From assembly GCA_017547165.1 (NCBI GenBank), contig JAFYQK010000016.1:47170-111169 (forward strand): a DNA stretch of 64,000 nucleotides, given 5' to 3'. The translations under genes were made by a program, and so were the position numbers. The stretch is from Bacteroidaceae bacterium (GTDB lineage Bacteria; Bacteroidota; Bacteroidia; Bacteroidales; Bacteroidaceae). The notes below the pieces were generated by a model that was given only the letters and a program-made list of their open reading frames with translations, did no database searches and had not been told where the DNA came from. Positions 1 to 10,120 of the stretch are shown piece after piece (within the stretch, counting starts at the first letter, position 1; each line of letters begins with the position of its first letter).

Positions 1-2
1 AT

Positions 3-1289
<1,287 letters not shown>

Positions 1290-1319
1290 TTTCGTGATTT
1301 TGACACTTATTTTGAATAA

Positions 1320-2129
1320 ATGTTAGCAACATTGCGCTTCGGTGTCAGGGAGCTGAAACCGTATATAAATTGGCTTTACTTCTATCATGCTTGGGGAGTG
1401 AAGGGAGAAGGTCAGAAAGACCTAAGGCATGAGGCAGAAGAACTTCTTGATGATTGGTCGAGAAGTGGGGTGTATGTACTATTTAGATTCAGGTTGCTTA
1501 AAGCCAATGCTAATGATGATTCTATTTATTTTGTTGATAATAAGTGTGCAAACATAGATAGTATAAACGAAACAGTTAATACTCTATTTCCGCCTATTCC
1601 GCTTCTGCGCCAACAGAAAAACCCATATTTATGTCTATCTGATTTCCTTCCTCCCATAGGTTTAAAACCAGCAACGATAGGAGTGTTTGTCTCAACTATG
1701 CCCTTTATGGCAGATGATTTGCTTTCTCTCACTCTTGCCGACAGACTCGCTGAAGCTGCTGCCGAGAAGGGGCACGAACATGCAAGAAAATTTTTCTGGA
1801 AATATGCTCAAGATGAAGACTTGACTCCTATGGAACTTTTCTCAGAACGTTATATTGGCAAGCGTCCAGCTATAGGCTATCCTTCATTGCCAGATCATAG
1901 TGTAAATTTTATTTTAAGCACCATACTTGATTTCTCTTCTTTAGGAATCAGTCTTACTGAGAATGCGGCAATGATTCCGCATTCGACTACCTCTGGGTTG
2001 ATGATATCACATCCAGAGTGCCGGCATTTTTCGGTTGGAACAATAGGTGAGGATCAATTGTTGGATTACTCAAAACGCAGAGGAATAGATTCCTTAATAT
2101 TAAGGAAATATCTTGATATATCCTCTTAA
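1320..2129 (+). CDS. Free-standing methionine synthase reactivation domain (MetH activation-domain protein)
   Basis: A 269-aa protein that matches only the C-terminal AdoMet-binding activation domain of cobalamin-dependent methionine synthase. Recognisable pieces are the N-terminal YINWLYFYHAWGVKG strand, the RPAIGYPSLPDH motif (RPAxGYPxxPDH in MetH), the TTSGLMISHPECRHF segment and the closing DQLLDYSKRRG motif. In MetH this domain supplies AdoMet for reductive methylation of oxidised cob(II)alamin. The homocysteine, folate and cobalamin domains are absent, and no metH lies elsewhere in the window. It starts 30 nt after ligA on the same strand. It probably acts in trans on a separately encoded MetH or another corrinoid protein, which is inference. 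Family assignment is strong; the partner is unknown. Confidence 0.85.
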   Translation: MLATLRFGVRELKPYINWLYFYHAWGVKGEGQKDLRHEAEELLDDWSRSGVYVLFRFRLLKANANDDSIYFVDNKCANIDSINETVNTLFPPIPLLRQQKNPYLCLSDFLPPIGLKPATIGVFVSTMPFMADDLLSLTLADRLAEAAAEKGHEHARKFFWKYAQDEDLTPMELFSERYIGKRPAIGYPSLPDHSVNFILSTILDFSSLGISLTENAAMIPHSTTSGLMISHPECRHFSVGTIGEDQLLDYSKRRGIDSLILRKYLDISS

Positions 2130-2321
2130 GGTGGGGCCGATAAATTAGTGAGCCAATTTTCTGTATAAATCTAATAGCTTCGGTTATTTAATGCCCTTGG
2201 CTATTCTCTATTATTATTTACTCATTCAGAACACTATGTTCAATCTTTCGAATTAAAAATTTACAGCCATCAAACAACTCAAAGCTAATTTACAGAACCT
2301 ACCCTAAAATTATCTGTTTCG

Positions 2322-3692
2322 ATGATATACTTTGCAGAATATAAAAACATCATTAAATTAGGTCTTCCTATTACCATTGCTCAAGTAGGCCTTACGCTTC
2401 AAGGTATGGCCGACACACTAATGCTTGGACAATATAATGCATCCGACCTTGCTGCTGCAGGTTTTGCAAATTCATTACTTATCATGGCTCAATTATTGGG
2501 CATGGGCTTTAGTATGTCTTCGGTACCAGTAATTGGCAAGTTATATAGTCAACGTAGATATGCTAAAATTGTTTCCGAACTAAAGACTTCTCTTTTTGCT
2601 GATATCATGCAGGGTGTTTTAGTGTGCCTTCTGATGTATATGTGCTATGCTCTTTTGCCTTTTATTGGAGTGCAATCGGAGTTGTTACCTCAGATAAAAC
2701 ATTATATATTCATACTGATACCTTCGTTGCTTGTTATGAATTTTTGTTATGGCATGAAGAATTTCTATGACTGTCTAACTGATACTCGTATTACAATGTG
2801 GATAGTGTTAACAGGCAACATATGGAATATTATCTGGAATTGGGTCCTGATTTTTGGAAGGCTTGGTTTTCCAGAGATGGGCATTGTCGGTGCCGCATGG
2901 GCAACACTTACAAGCCGCATACTAATGGCAATGCTGTATATCTTGTTTTTTGTTAACAACAAAAAGTATGCTTTATACCGACGTTTATGGGCGGACTCAC
3001 TAATATCGAAATCATCATTGATGAATTTAAACAAGCTTGGTTGGCCTATAGCTTTTCAGTTAAGTATTGAATTGGCGGCTTTTTCTGGTATAGCTCTTAC
3101 ACTTGGCTGGGGAGGTGACTCATGGGATGCGACGTCGGCATTGGTTGCTCATCAGGTGGGATGCCAGATAGCTTCTTTTGTGTATATGTTTTATATTGGA
3201 ATTGGTTCTGCCGTAGCTATACGAGTTTCCCATTATTTCGGTTTACAGGGATGGAATGGAATTCAGAAATCTGCTCATGCAGGTTACCATTTGATATTTC
3301 TAATTGGCTTATTAGCAACGTTATTGGTTTTTGTTTTCCGCAATAGTATCACAGCATTTTTTGTCTCAAACGATAATCCTCAACTATTCACTCGAATTTC
3401 TTCAACCGTGGTTTCCATGATAGTGCCTTTAATTTTTTATCAGGTTGGTGATGGTATGCAAACTTGCTATGTAAATGCATTAAGAGGAATGGGGGATGTT
3501 AAAAAACTACTGAAATATTCTATCATCTGCTATGCATTGATAACAATACCATGCAGTTATCTTTTTGGTATAACATTGGATTTTGGAGCCGTAGGTATTT
3601 GGTGGGGATTTCCTATAGGACTCACAATAGCCGGCATACTTTATTTCCGTCGTTTCCTTTATATTGTTAAAGAGAAAAGTGTTGATTTGTAA
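2322..3692 (+). CDS. MATE family multidrug/sodium efflux transporter
   Basis: A 456-aa inner-membrane protein with about twelve hydrophobic segments, the usual MATE length. The N-terminus (GLPITIAQVGLTLQGMADTLMLG) and the repeated internal half are typical of MatE proteins, which expel cationic drugs or metabolites in exchange for H+ or Na+. The substrate cannot be read from sequence. It stands alone: 192 nt separate it from the MetH-domain gene, and it ends at a hairpin shared with the convergent serine palmitoyltransferase gene. Confidence 0.9.
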   Translation: MIYFAEYKNIIKLGLPITIAQVGLTLQGMADTLMLGQYNASDLAAAGFANSLLIMAQLLGMGFSMSSVPVIGKLYSQRRYAKIVSELKTSLFADIMQGVLVCLLMYMCYALLPFIGVQSELLPQIKHYIFILIPSLLVMNFCYGMKNFYDCLTDTRITMWIVLTGNIWNIIWNWVLIFGRLGFPEMGIVGAAWATLTSRILMAMLYILFFVNNKKYALYRRLWADSLISKSSLMNLNKLGWPIAFQLSIELAAFSGIALTLGWGGDSWDATSALVAHQVGCQIASFVYMFYIGIGSAVAIRVSHYFGLQGWNGIQKSAHAGYHLIFLIGLLATLLVFVFRNSITAFFVSNDNPQLFTRISSTVVSMIVPLIFYQVGDGMQTCYVNALRGMGDVKKLLKYSIICYALITIPCSYLFGITLDFGAVGIWWGFPIGLTIAGILYFRRFLYIVKEKSVDL

Positions 3693-3763
3693 TGATTAAA
3701 CAAGTATCAATCCTATAACGCTCTGACAATTTATAAAGAGAATATTTATTAAACTGTATTAAT

Positions 3764-3797
3764 AAAAAAAGAGGGTATACAAATGTATATCCTCTTT
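3764..3797. terminator. Bidirectional terminator between MATE gene and spt
   Basis: A 13-bp stem with one G-U pair (3768-3780 with 3785-3797) and a 4-nt loop, flanked by A7 on one side and T-rich sequence on the other. It lies between two convergent genes, so it can end both transcripts. Confidence 0.75.
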
Positions 3798-3822
3798 AAT
3801 ATTGCAATTAATTAAAATCAGT

Positions 3823-5013
3823 TTATTCCGCAATAATTCCTTGTTCTACGAAGACCTTCTTGAGGCTCTTTACTGCGCGGTCGACCTGCTCATGTGTGTG
3901 ATTGGCCATTAGTGCTACGCGAACTAGTGTGTCGGTGGGGGCGCATGCTGGTGGAATAACAGGGTTGATGAAGACGCCTTCTTCAAATGCACGTGCTGTT
4001 ACGATGAAAGTCTTTTCGAGGTCACGAACGTAAAGGGGAATAATGGGACTCTCGGTATCGCCAATCTCAAAGCCTTCTTCCTTAAAGCGCTTAAGAGCAT
4101 AATGTGTTACATCCCAAAGTGCTTCAAGACGCTCGGGCTCTGATTTCAAAATGCGAAGTGCCTCGCGTGCTGATGCTGTTGCAGCTGGTGTGCAACTTGC
4201 ACTGAAGATATAGGTACGGGCAGTGTGACGCAGGTAGTTGATAATTGTCTTGTCAGCTGCAATGAATCCGCCAATACTTGCAAGACTCTTAGAGAATGTG
4301 CCCATAATGAGGTCAACCTCGTGAGTTAGACCGAAATGATCGCAAACACCGCGACCATCACGTCCGAATACACCAATGCCGTGAGCCTCGTCAACCATAA
4401 TAGCTGCATTGTACTTATGCTTTAGTTCTACTATCTCGGGGAGTTTGCAAAGGTCTCCTTCCATTGAGAATACACCATCAACAACGATAAGCTTGATGCT
4501 GTCGGGGTTACAACGCTTGAGAACACGCTCAAGGTCTTCCATGTCGTTGTGTTTGTAACGTAATTGGTTTGCAAAGCTTAAGCGACGGCCATCTACAATA
4601 GATGCGTGGTCGCGATCGTCGCAGATGATGTAATCGTCTTTTCCCAATAATTGAGGGATTACACCGCTATTTACCGTGAAACCAGTGGCGAAGACCAAAG
4701 CCTCGTCCATGCCAATGAATTCTGCCAACTCTTTCTCAAGTTCAACATGTATGTCAAGTGTGCCATTTAGGAAACGGCTGCCTGCGCATCCGCTACCATA
4801 TTGACGCATAGCTTCTACGCCTGCCTCAATAACGCGATCATCGCCAGTAAGGCCTGTGTATGCATTGCTACCAAACATCAATACATTATGTCCACCCATA
4901 GACACCTCGGTGCCTTGTTTGCCTTCAATCTCGCGGAAATAAGGATAGATACCTTTTGCCTTAATCTCTTCTGGCAGAGTGTATTTTGCCAGTTTGTCTT
5001 GTAACAATCCCAT
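3823..5013 (-). CDS. spt: Serine palmitoyltransferase (alpha-oxoamine synthase)
   Basis: A 396-aa PLP enzyme that condenses serine with a fatty acyl-CoA to give 3-ketosphinganine, the committed step of Bacteroidales sphingolipid synthesis. Family marks are YGSGCAGSRFLNGT, the DEAHGIGVFG aspartate/histidine motif and GTFSKSLASIGG, whose lysine (residue 242) should form the PLP Schiff base. The close relative 2-amino-3-ketobutyrate ligase (Kbl) is the main alternative. The lipid-kinase gene next door and the resemblance to Bacteroides Spt favour sphingolipid synthesis. It is transcribed away from the lipid kinase, with a -7 box at 5060-5067. The ATG at 5013 fits the family N-terminus. Confidence 0.88.
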   Translation of the reverse strand: MGLLQDKLAKYTLPEEIKAKGIYPYFREIEGKQGTEVSMGGHNVLMFGSNAYTGLTGDDRVIEAGVEAMRQYGSGCAGSRFLNGTLDIHVELEKELAEFIGMDEALVFATGFTVNSGVIPQLLGKDDYIICDDRDHASIVDGRRLSFANQLRYKHNDMEDLERVLKRCNPDSIKLIVVDGVFSMEGDLCKLPEIVELKHKYNAAIMVDEAHGIGVFGRDGRGVCDHFGLTHEVDLIMGTFSKSLASIGGFIAADKTIINYLRHTARTYIFSASCTPAATASAREALRILKSEPERLEALWDVTHYALKRFKEEGFEIGDTESPIIPLYVRDLEKTFIVTARAFEEGVFINPVIPPACAPTDTLVRVALMANHTHEQVDRAVKSLKKVFVEQGIIAE

Positions 5014-5059
5014 TGTGGTTTATGTTAAAATTAATTTACTATCGCTTTTATATCATCTG

Positions 5060-5067
5060 CAAAGGTA
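5060..5067 (-). promoter_or_regulatory. -7 promoter box for spt
   Basis: TACCTTTG on the minus strand fits the Bacteroidetes TAnnTTTG -7 element and lies about 47 nt upstream of the spt start codon. No clear -33 TTTG is visible. Confidence 0.6.
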
Positions 5068-5172
5068 CGTTTTTTATTCAATAAACGAATGTGTTTTTGC
5101 ATAAAAAGTGAAGTTTTGTGCAATTTTGAATTAGATTGAGGTGTTTTTAGTAACAATGACGTTATATTTACC

Positions 5173-5180
5173 TACCTTTG
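5173..5180 (+). promoter_or_regulatory. -7 promoter box for the lipid kinase-ispE-Nudix operon
   Basis: TACCTTTG 22 nt before the ATG at 5203 matches TAnnTTTG. It lies back to back with the spt promoter in a 189-bp divergent region. Confidence 0.6.
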
Positions 5181-5202
5181 TAGAGGATTATGAAATGTTG
5201 AT

Positions 5203-6231
5203 ATGTCTATAAAAAGCATATGGTTTATAGTTAACCCAGTTTCGGGAACTAACCAGAAGAAGAAGGTTGTAAAAAAGATACCAGAATACTTCTCAAAGAA
5301 TAGTTTTGACATAGCCATAAAGTATACGGAATATGCTGGTCATGCAGCAGAAATTGCAAGTGAGGCTGTCAGACTTGGAGTTGATATTGTAGTTGCCGTG
5401 GGTGGTGATGGTACTGTCAATGAGACAGCCAGGGCTTTGGTGCATTCAGATGTTGCATTAGGCATAGTTCCCTGCGGTAGTGGTAATGGGCTTGCACGCC
5501 ACCTCTTCTTGCCTATGAATGTGGATGGTGCCTTGCAGATTATTTCTGAGTGCAATATACATACACTTGACTATGGTTTAATCAATGATAAACCTTTCTT
5601 CTGCACGGCTGGTGTTGGTTTTGATGCTTTTTTGTCTGACAAATTCAATAAGGCTGGAAGAAGAGGGTTCTTGACTTATGTTGAAAATGCTTTGAAAGAG
5701 GGTGTGAAATATGAACCCGAGACATACGAGTTGGAGATAAACGAGCCTCAAATGGAGAATAAGCAAACTTATAAGGCTTTTCTGATAACATGTGCCAATG
5801 CTTCGCAGTATGGTAATGATTTTTATATCGCCCCTCATGCATCGATGTCAGATGGTTTGTTGGATGTCACCATCATGGAACCATTCAGTCTTTTGGAATC
5901 TGCTCAAATAGCTTACCAATTGGTGAACAGGACCATATTGCAGAATTCACGTATCAAGACTTTTCGTTGTAAGGAACTTACTATAAGGAGAGCTTCAGAA
6001 GGTGCGATTCACATTGATGGAGATCCAATGCAGGAGGGGAAAGAATTAAAGGTGAAATTAGTGGCTAAGGATATAAAAATGGTTGTGAATCTTAATAAGC
6101 AACCATGGCAACCTCCTTTGCTTAAACTCTTCTCTGATATTTATAATGGTGTTAGTTCTCCTATCATGGCTACACCAAAGAAAATCAGCAGAATTAACGA
6201 GGATTTGCTTAATAAATTACGAAAGAGATGA
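5203..6231 (+). CDS. Diacylglycerol/sphingoid-base kinase family lipid kinase
   Basis: A 342-aa member of the YegS/diacylglycerol kinase catalytic family, which also contains sphingosine kinases. The ATP-binding GGDGT motif is at residues 67-71 in VAVGGDGTVNETA, followed by the glycine-rich PCGSGNGLARHL loop and the C-terminal HIDGDPMQEG substrate/metal motif. The gene is divergent from serine palmitoyltransferase, so phosphorylation of a sphingoid base or ceramide-like lipid is a reasonable inference; diacylglycerol kinase activity is equally allowed by sequence. It overlaps the ispE start by 4 nt (ATGA), indicating translational coupling. Confidence 0.85.
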   Translation: MSIKSIWFIVNPVSGTNQKKKVVKKIPEYFSKNSFDIAIKYTEYAGHAAEIASEAVRLGVDIVVAVGGDGTVNETARALVHSDVALGIVPCGSGNGLARHLFLPMNVDGALQIISECNIHTLDYGLINDKPFFCTAGVGFDAFLSDKFNKAGRRGFLTYVENALKEGVKYEPETYELEINEPQMENKQTYKAFLITCANASQYGNDFYIAPHASMSDGLLDVTIMEPFSLLESAQIAYQLVNRTILQNSRIKTFRCKELTIRRASEGAIHIDGDPMQEGKELKVKLVAKDIKMVVNLNKQPWQPPLLKLFSDIYNGVSSPIMATPKKISRINEDLLNKLRKR

Positions 6232-7118
6232 TACTTTATCCTAATTGCAAGATAAATCTTGGACTGAATATCGTCGGTCGTAGAGCAGATGGTTATCATA
6301 ATATTGAAACCATCTTTTTACCTATACCTTTGGCTGATTGCCTTGAGATGACTCCGGCTTGTGAAGACTCTTTTGTTATAGATGGCAGAGAGTTGGATTG
6401 CTTGGCTAATGATAATTTGGTAATGAAGGTCTTGGCCTTGTTGCGTGCGGAAGGGATAGAGGTACCTCCAGTAGCTATTCGTTTGACAAAGAATATTCCA
6501 TCTGGAGCCGGTTTGGGCGGAGGTAGTACTGATGCTGCCTTTATGATTAAGGGATTAAATGAACTTTTCAACTTAGGGTTGTCTAATTACAGAATGGCAG
6601 CTTTAGTTGGAAAATTGGGCGCTGACTGTCCCGTATTCATTAACAATGTGCCAGTTTATGCAGAAGGTAAGGGAGATGAATTTTATAATCTTTCCCTTTC
6701 TATGGTTGAGAAAAGTTATTTTGCTTTACCACCAATAGGAAGTTTTTTGCCTCCAACAATAAAACTCTCCATGCCAGAGGTCTTAGATGGATATTGGTTG
6801 GTGCTTGTCAAACCGGATGATTTTGTTTCTACGCGTGAGGCTTATTCTTCTGTAATTCCACATGTATCAAAGGTGTCATTAAAGAATATAATATCAATGC
6901 CTGTGAGAGCTTGGAAGGGTATGATGGTAAATGATTTTGAACAAAGCGTATTTGCCTCGCATCCTGTGATAAAAGGTATATTGGAACAGATGTATATGCT
7001 TGGTGCCACTTATGCAGCGATGAGTGGTAGCGGCAGTACTGTTTATGGATTATTTCGTAACCAACCTCATTTAGGTGATGTTTTTGCTGACCATTTCCAA
7101 TGGCAATGTCGTCTTTAA
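6228..7118 (+). CDS. ispE: 4-diphosphocytidyl-2-C-methyl-D-erythritol kinase IspE
   Basis: A 296-aa GHMP kinase that phosphorylates CDP-ME in the MEP isoprenoid pathway. The N-terminal substrate motif NCKINLGLNI, the phosphate-binding loop PSGAGLGGGSTDAA (about residues 90-104) and the late SGSGSTVYGLF motif are all present. Length fits the family. It is the second gene of the operon started by the lipid kinase, overlapping it by 4 nt, with the Nudix gene 39 nt downstream. Confidence 0.95.
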   Translation: MILYPNCKINLGLNIVGRRADGYHNIETIFLPIPLADCLEMTPACEDSFVIDGRELDCLANDNLVMKVLALLRAEGIEVPPVAIRLTKNIPSGAGLGGGSTDAAFMIKGLNELFNLGLSNYRMAALVGKLGADCPVFINNVPVYAEGKGDEFYNLSLSMVEKSYFALPPIGSFLPPTIKLSMPEVLDGYWLVLVKPDDFVSTREAYSSVIPHVSKVSLKNIISMPVRAWKGMMVNDFEQSVFASHPVIKGILEQMYMLGATYAAMSGSGSTVYGLFRNQPHLGDVFADHFQWQCRL

Positions 7119-7157
7119 AGAGTTTTTTTCTTGATTTACAACGGAGGCAATAATATT

Positions 7158-7733
7158 ATGAAGTTTTCTATGGAAAGAAAAAGAGAAGATAAGTGGAAGA
7201 TACTGGAGAGTGAATATATTGCTCACCGTCCATGGATGACAGCAAGGTGTGATAAAGTGGAATTGCCTGATGGACGCATTATTCCGGAATATTGGGTTTT
7301 GGAGTTTCCAGATTGGGTAAATGTGATAGCACTAACAAAGGAAGGTGATATGGTAATGGTTCGTCAATATAGGCATGCACTTGGGGTAACTGGTTATGAG
7401 CTGTGCGCAGGTGTTATGGAAGAGGGAGAGACCCCATTACAGGCAGCTAAGCGCGAATTGATGGAGGAAACAGGTTTTGGAGGTGGTGATTGGACAGAGT
7501 TTATGAGTCTGTGTGCCAATCCATCAAACCATACAAATTTAGCTCATACATTTCTCGCAGTTGGTGTTGAGCGAATTAATGAACAGCACCTTGATGAAAG
7601 CGAAGAGCTAACTTGGCATATTATGCCCCAATCGGAAGTATTTGAAATGTTGAAAAGAGATGAAATCCTCCAGGCTTTGATGACTGCCCCATTATGGAAA
7701 TTCTTCTATGAAAAGAAGATTTCTGAAAAATAG
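7158..7733 (+). CDS. Nudix hydrolase, ADP-ribose pyrophosphatase-like
   Basis: A 191-aa hydrolase of nucleoside-diphosphate-linked substrates. A perfect Nudix box (Gx5Ex7REUxEExGU) begins at GVMEEGETPLQAAKRELMEE. The N-terminal RPWMTARCDKVELPDG and the VNVIALTKEGDMVMVRQYR strand resemble ADP-ribose/ADP-sugar pyrophosphatases; the real substrate is not determinable. An open frame also runs from a TTG at 7131. I chose the ATG at 7158 because a strong Shine-Dalgarno core (GGAGG, 7143-7147) precedes it, which is uncommon in this window. It is the third gene of the lipid kinase operon. Confidence 0.88.
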   Translation: MKFSMERKREDKWKILESEYIAHRPWMTARCDKVELPDGRIIPEYWVLEFPDWVNVIALTKEGDMVMVRQYRHALGVTGYELCAGVMEEGETPLQAAKRELMEETGFGGGDWTEFMSLCANPSNHTNLAHTFLAVGVERINEQHLDESEELTWHIMPQSEVFEMLKRDEILQALMTAPLWKFFYEKKISEK

Positions 7734-7780
7734 ATTTTATTGTAACGTGTTTGGATAAACTTCAATCAGTATAAGGTTTT

Positions 7781-8479
7781 CTATATCAGTGTGGAGAACA
7801 CTGATGTTGCTATCACGGTGATGATGCCACTAGTAACAATGGCAAGAGAACTCATTGCTCCTTCGGTTTGTCCCATCTCCATTGCTTTTGATGTTCCAAT
7901 CACATGCGAAGCTGATCCTATTGCTATACCTTTGGCAATGGGATTTTTGATTTTTATTATCCTTAGGAACTTCTCGGCAAAAATATTGCCGATGATACCT
8001 GTACAAACTATAGACATTATTGTAACGGGAACAATGCCACCTAACTCTTCAGAAACTCCCATTCCTATAGCTGTGGTGATAGATTTTGGGAGAAGTGTTA
8101 CATATGATGTATGATCAAGTCCAAATAGCAAACTCATGCCAAATATTGAGAAAATGCTTGCAAGCACTCCAGAGGTGATGCCTATTCCAATAGCAGAAGG
8201 ATTCTTTTTAATTTGATGAATCTGCTCATAAAGTGGAATGGCAAGGCAAATAGTAGAAGGTGTGAGAAAAAAGTTAATTATATTTACATCTTCGTTGTAT
8301 GATTCGTATGAAATTCCTGCTAATACTAAAAAACTCGTTGTTAATATTATTGATGTTAGCAGTGGATTCAGGATAGAGATTCCTGTTTTCTTGTTTAGCC
8401 AAAGTCCTATTCCGTATGAACTAATTGTAAGCAATACTCCAATGTATGCAGAATCTGAAATGAAGTTTGTTGTTGACAT
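7781..8479 (-). CDS. lrgB: LrgB-family membrane protein
   Basis: A 232-aa polytopic membrane protein of the LrgB/CidB family, with conserved segments PKSITTAIGMGVSEELGG and AIGSASHVIGTSKAMEMG. LrgAB pairs were named for modulating murein hydrolase export in Gram-positives and related proteins move small carboxylates; the role in Bacteroidetes is unsettled. The frame extends to 8620 across the lrgA end, but the ATG at 8479 gives the family N-terminus and a 29-nt gap after lrgA, so I chose it. Confidence 0.85.
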   Translation of the reverse strand: MSTTNFISDSAYIGVLLTISSYGIGLWLNKKTGISILNPLLTSIILTTSFLVLAGISYESYNEDVNIINFFLTPSTICLAIPLYEQIHQIKKNPSAIGIGITSGVLASIFSIFGMSLLFGLDHTSYVTLLPKSITTAIGMGVSEELGGIVPVTIMSIVCTGIIGNIFAEKFLRIIKIKNPIAKGIAIGSASHVIGTSKAMEMGQTEGAMSSLAIVTSGIITVIATSVFSTLI

Positions 8480-8508
8480 TAGGCAGAGAAAGGGTATAAA
8501 TGTTTTTG

Positions 8509-8871
8509 TTATGTTTTTTTTCGATTTTTCTTTTTTTCTATTATATATTGGGTTGCCCATCCGGCTGCTGCCATAACAACAAATGTGCTGATGAAGGTAA
8601 TGGCAAGATATTTTGGCCATTGGGCTTTCATGTAGTGCAAGTTGTTCAATAACCCCACTGCTGGTGGTACAAACATTATAGGCATTGCCATAATCAGGGT
8701 AGTGCTGACAGCTTTAATATTCTCGATCTTCACTATTTTTAATTCAAGAGAAATATACAATAGAACTATTCCGTATATGCTTGCAGGGAATGGGAAGGGT
8801 AGAAAGTGATGTAATAATTCTCCGCAAAAAGAAAAGAATAATATTATTAGTAATTGCAGAACGTATCTCAT
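8509..8871 (-). CDS. lrgA: LrgA/CidA-family membrane protein
   Basis: A 120-aa protein with four predicted membrane helices and the family signature FPFPASIYGIVLLY near the start, then MPIMFVPPAVGLL. It is holin-like in size and topology. It is the first gene of a two-gene unit with lrgB, 29 nt apart. The basic tail (EKKKNRKKT) is typical. A possible -7 box lies at 8971-8978. Confidence 0.85.
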   Translation of the reverse strand: MRYVLQLLIILFFSFCGELLHHFLPFPFPASIYGIVLLYISLELKIVKIENIKAVSTTLIMAMPIMFVPPAVGLLNNLHYMKAQWPKYLAITFISTFVVMAAAGWATQYIIEKKKNRKKT

Positions 8872-8970
8872 CTAAAAAACTATTATTGTTTAATATACAC
8901 TCATATACTCTATATAATATATAATAGGTATATATATTCTTAAAAAATGTTTATAGTTTAAAATTTAATG

Positions 8971-8978
8971 CAAAAATA
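8971..8978 (-). promoter_or_regulatory. Possible -7 box for lrgAB
   Basis: TATTTTTG on the minus strand fits TAnnTTTG, about 100 nt upstream of lrgA. The surrounding sequence is very AT-rich, so a chance match is possible. Confidence 0.35.
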
Positions 8979-9000
8979 CAAATTATTTTCTTGATAATAC

Positions 9001-9031
9001 TTGCATATAATTAGAAAATGATGTAATTTTG
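9001..9031 (+). promoter_or_regulatory. Promoter of the rubrerythrin-rubredoxin unit
   Basis: TTG at 9001-9003, a 20-nt spacer, then TAATTTTG at 9024-9031, matching the Bacteroidetes -33/-7 layout. The ATG of rubrerythrin is about 74 nt downstream. Confidence 0.6.
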
Positions 9032-9104
9032 TAACGATTACAGAAATAGGGTAATCAATAAAACAACTTAAATTAAATATTAACTAATAAAAAAGAATAA
9101 GATT

Positions 9105-9641
9105 ATGTCAAAGTACGCAGGAACACAGACAGAGAAGAATTTGATGGAGGCATTTGCTGGTGAATCACAGGCAAGAAACAAGTACACTTATTTTGCTTCA
9201 AAGGCAAAGAAGGAGGGTTTTGAGCAGATTGCAGAGATTTTCCAGAAGACAGCTGATAATGAGAAGGAACATGCAAAACTTTGGTTCAAGGAACTTGAGG
9301 GTATAGGCGATACTGCCCAGAACTTGTTGCATGCGGCTGAGGGTGAGAACTACGAATGGACTGACATGTACGAAGGTTTTGCAAAGACTGCCGAGGAGGA
9401 GGGGTTCAAGGCTTTGGCTATGAAGTTCCGTTTGGTTGCAGCAATCGAAAAGCGTCATGAGGAGCGTTATCGTGCTCTCCTTAAGAATGTAGAGTTGCAG
9501 GAGGTATTTGCCAAGAGCGATGTAAAGGTTTGGGAGTGCCGCAACTGTGGTCATATTGTAGTTGGTGAGAAGGCTCCAGAAATGTGCCCAACATGTGCTC
9601 ATCCCCAAGCATACTTCGAAATCCATATTGACAACTATTAA
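9105..9641 (+). CDS. rbr: Rubrerythrin
   Basis: A 178-aa non-haem iron peroxidase of anaerobes that reduces H2O2 in the cytoplasm. The N-terminal ferritin-like four-helix bundle carries the diiron ligands in [21 protein letters not shown] and [11 protein letters not shown]. The C-terminal rubredoxin-like domain has the two Cys pairs CRNCG and [12 protein letters not shown]. The length is standard. A rubredoxin gene 57 nt downstream could be its electron donor. Confidence 0.96.
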   Translation: MSKYAGTQTEKNLMEAFAGESQARNKYTYFASKAKKEGFEQIAEIFQKTADNEKEHAKLWFKELEGIGDTAQNLLHAAEGENYEWTDMYEGFAKTAEEEGFKALAMKFRLVAAIEKRHEERYRALLKNVELQEVFAKSDVKVWECRNCGHIVVGEKAPEMCPTCAHPQAYFEIHIDNY

Positions 9642-9698
9642 TTTGTTGTATCAATCTTTTTGTTAACCCTTAAAAGTTACAACTAACGAAATCCAACT

Positions 9699-9860
9699 AT
9701 GAAAAAGTATATTTGTGATGTTTGTGGCTGGGAATATGATCCTGAAGTTGGCGTGCCCGAGCAAAATATCGCTCCAGGAACAGCTTTCGAGGATTTACCA
9801 AAGGATTTCTTCTGCCCATTGTGTGATGTTGGTGCCGACCAGTTTTCACCTATTGATTAA
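9699..9860 (+). CDS. Rubredoxin
   Basis: A 53-aa one-iron electron carrier. Two CxxC pairs are present (CDVCG at residues 6-10 and CPLCD at 39-43), with the usual WEYDPEVGVPE and FEDLPKDFFCP segments between them. It lies 57 nt after rubrerythrin and is followed by a strong terminator, so the two are probably co-transcribed and function together in peroxide reduction. Confidence 0.95.
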   Translation: MKKYICDVCGWEYDPEVGVPEQNIAPGTAFEDLPKDFFCPLCDVGADQFSPID

Positions 9861-9889
9861 TGATTTGAAGTTTATCTAACTATAATTAT

Positions 9890-9924
9890 GAGGATGTGTC
9901 CTATTTGACACATCCTCTTTTTTA
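9890..9924 (+). terminator. Rho-independent terminator after rubredoxin
   Basis: A perfect 11-bp stem (9890-9900 with 9907-9917), a 6-nt loop, then a T-rich run. It ends the rubrerythrin-rubredoxin transcript. The remaining sequence to 10120 is AT-rich and holds only a short duplication (ATAAAGGAC twice near 10054). Confidence 0.85.
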
Positions 9925-10120
9925 TCAGTTATCTACGGATAATATCACTTTAAACAGCCAATAGTTAATTGGGCAATTAATTATTTTGACTCAAAGTTAT
10001 GCATATTATGTTATCCCTATTAATTATTTACTTGTAATAATTATTTAGAATATAAAGGACATAAAGGACTTTGATATATTAAAGGTTTAAAATGTATTCT
10101 TATTCACTTATTCTCTTCAC

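Noticed and set aside
1290-1320. Cobalamin riboswitch before the MetH-domain gene
   Set aside because: Only 30 nt separate it from ligA, too short for a riboswitch.
8479-8620. Longer LrgB start overlapping lrgA
   Set aside because: The extension is Cys/His-rich and unlike the family; the ATG at 8479 gives the expected N-terminus and no overlap.
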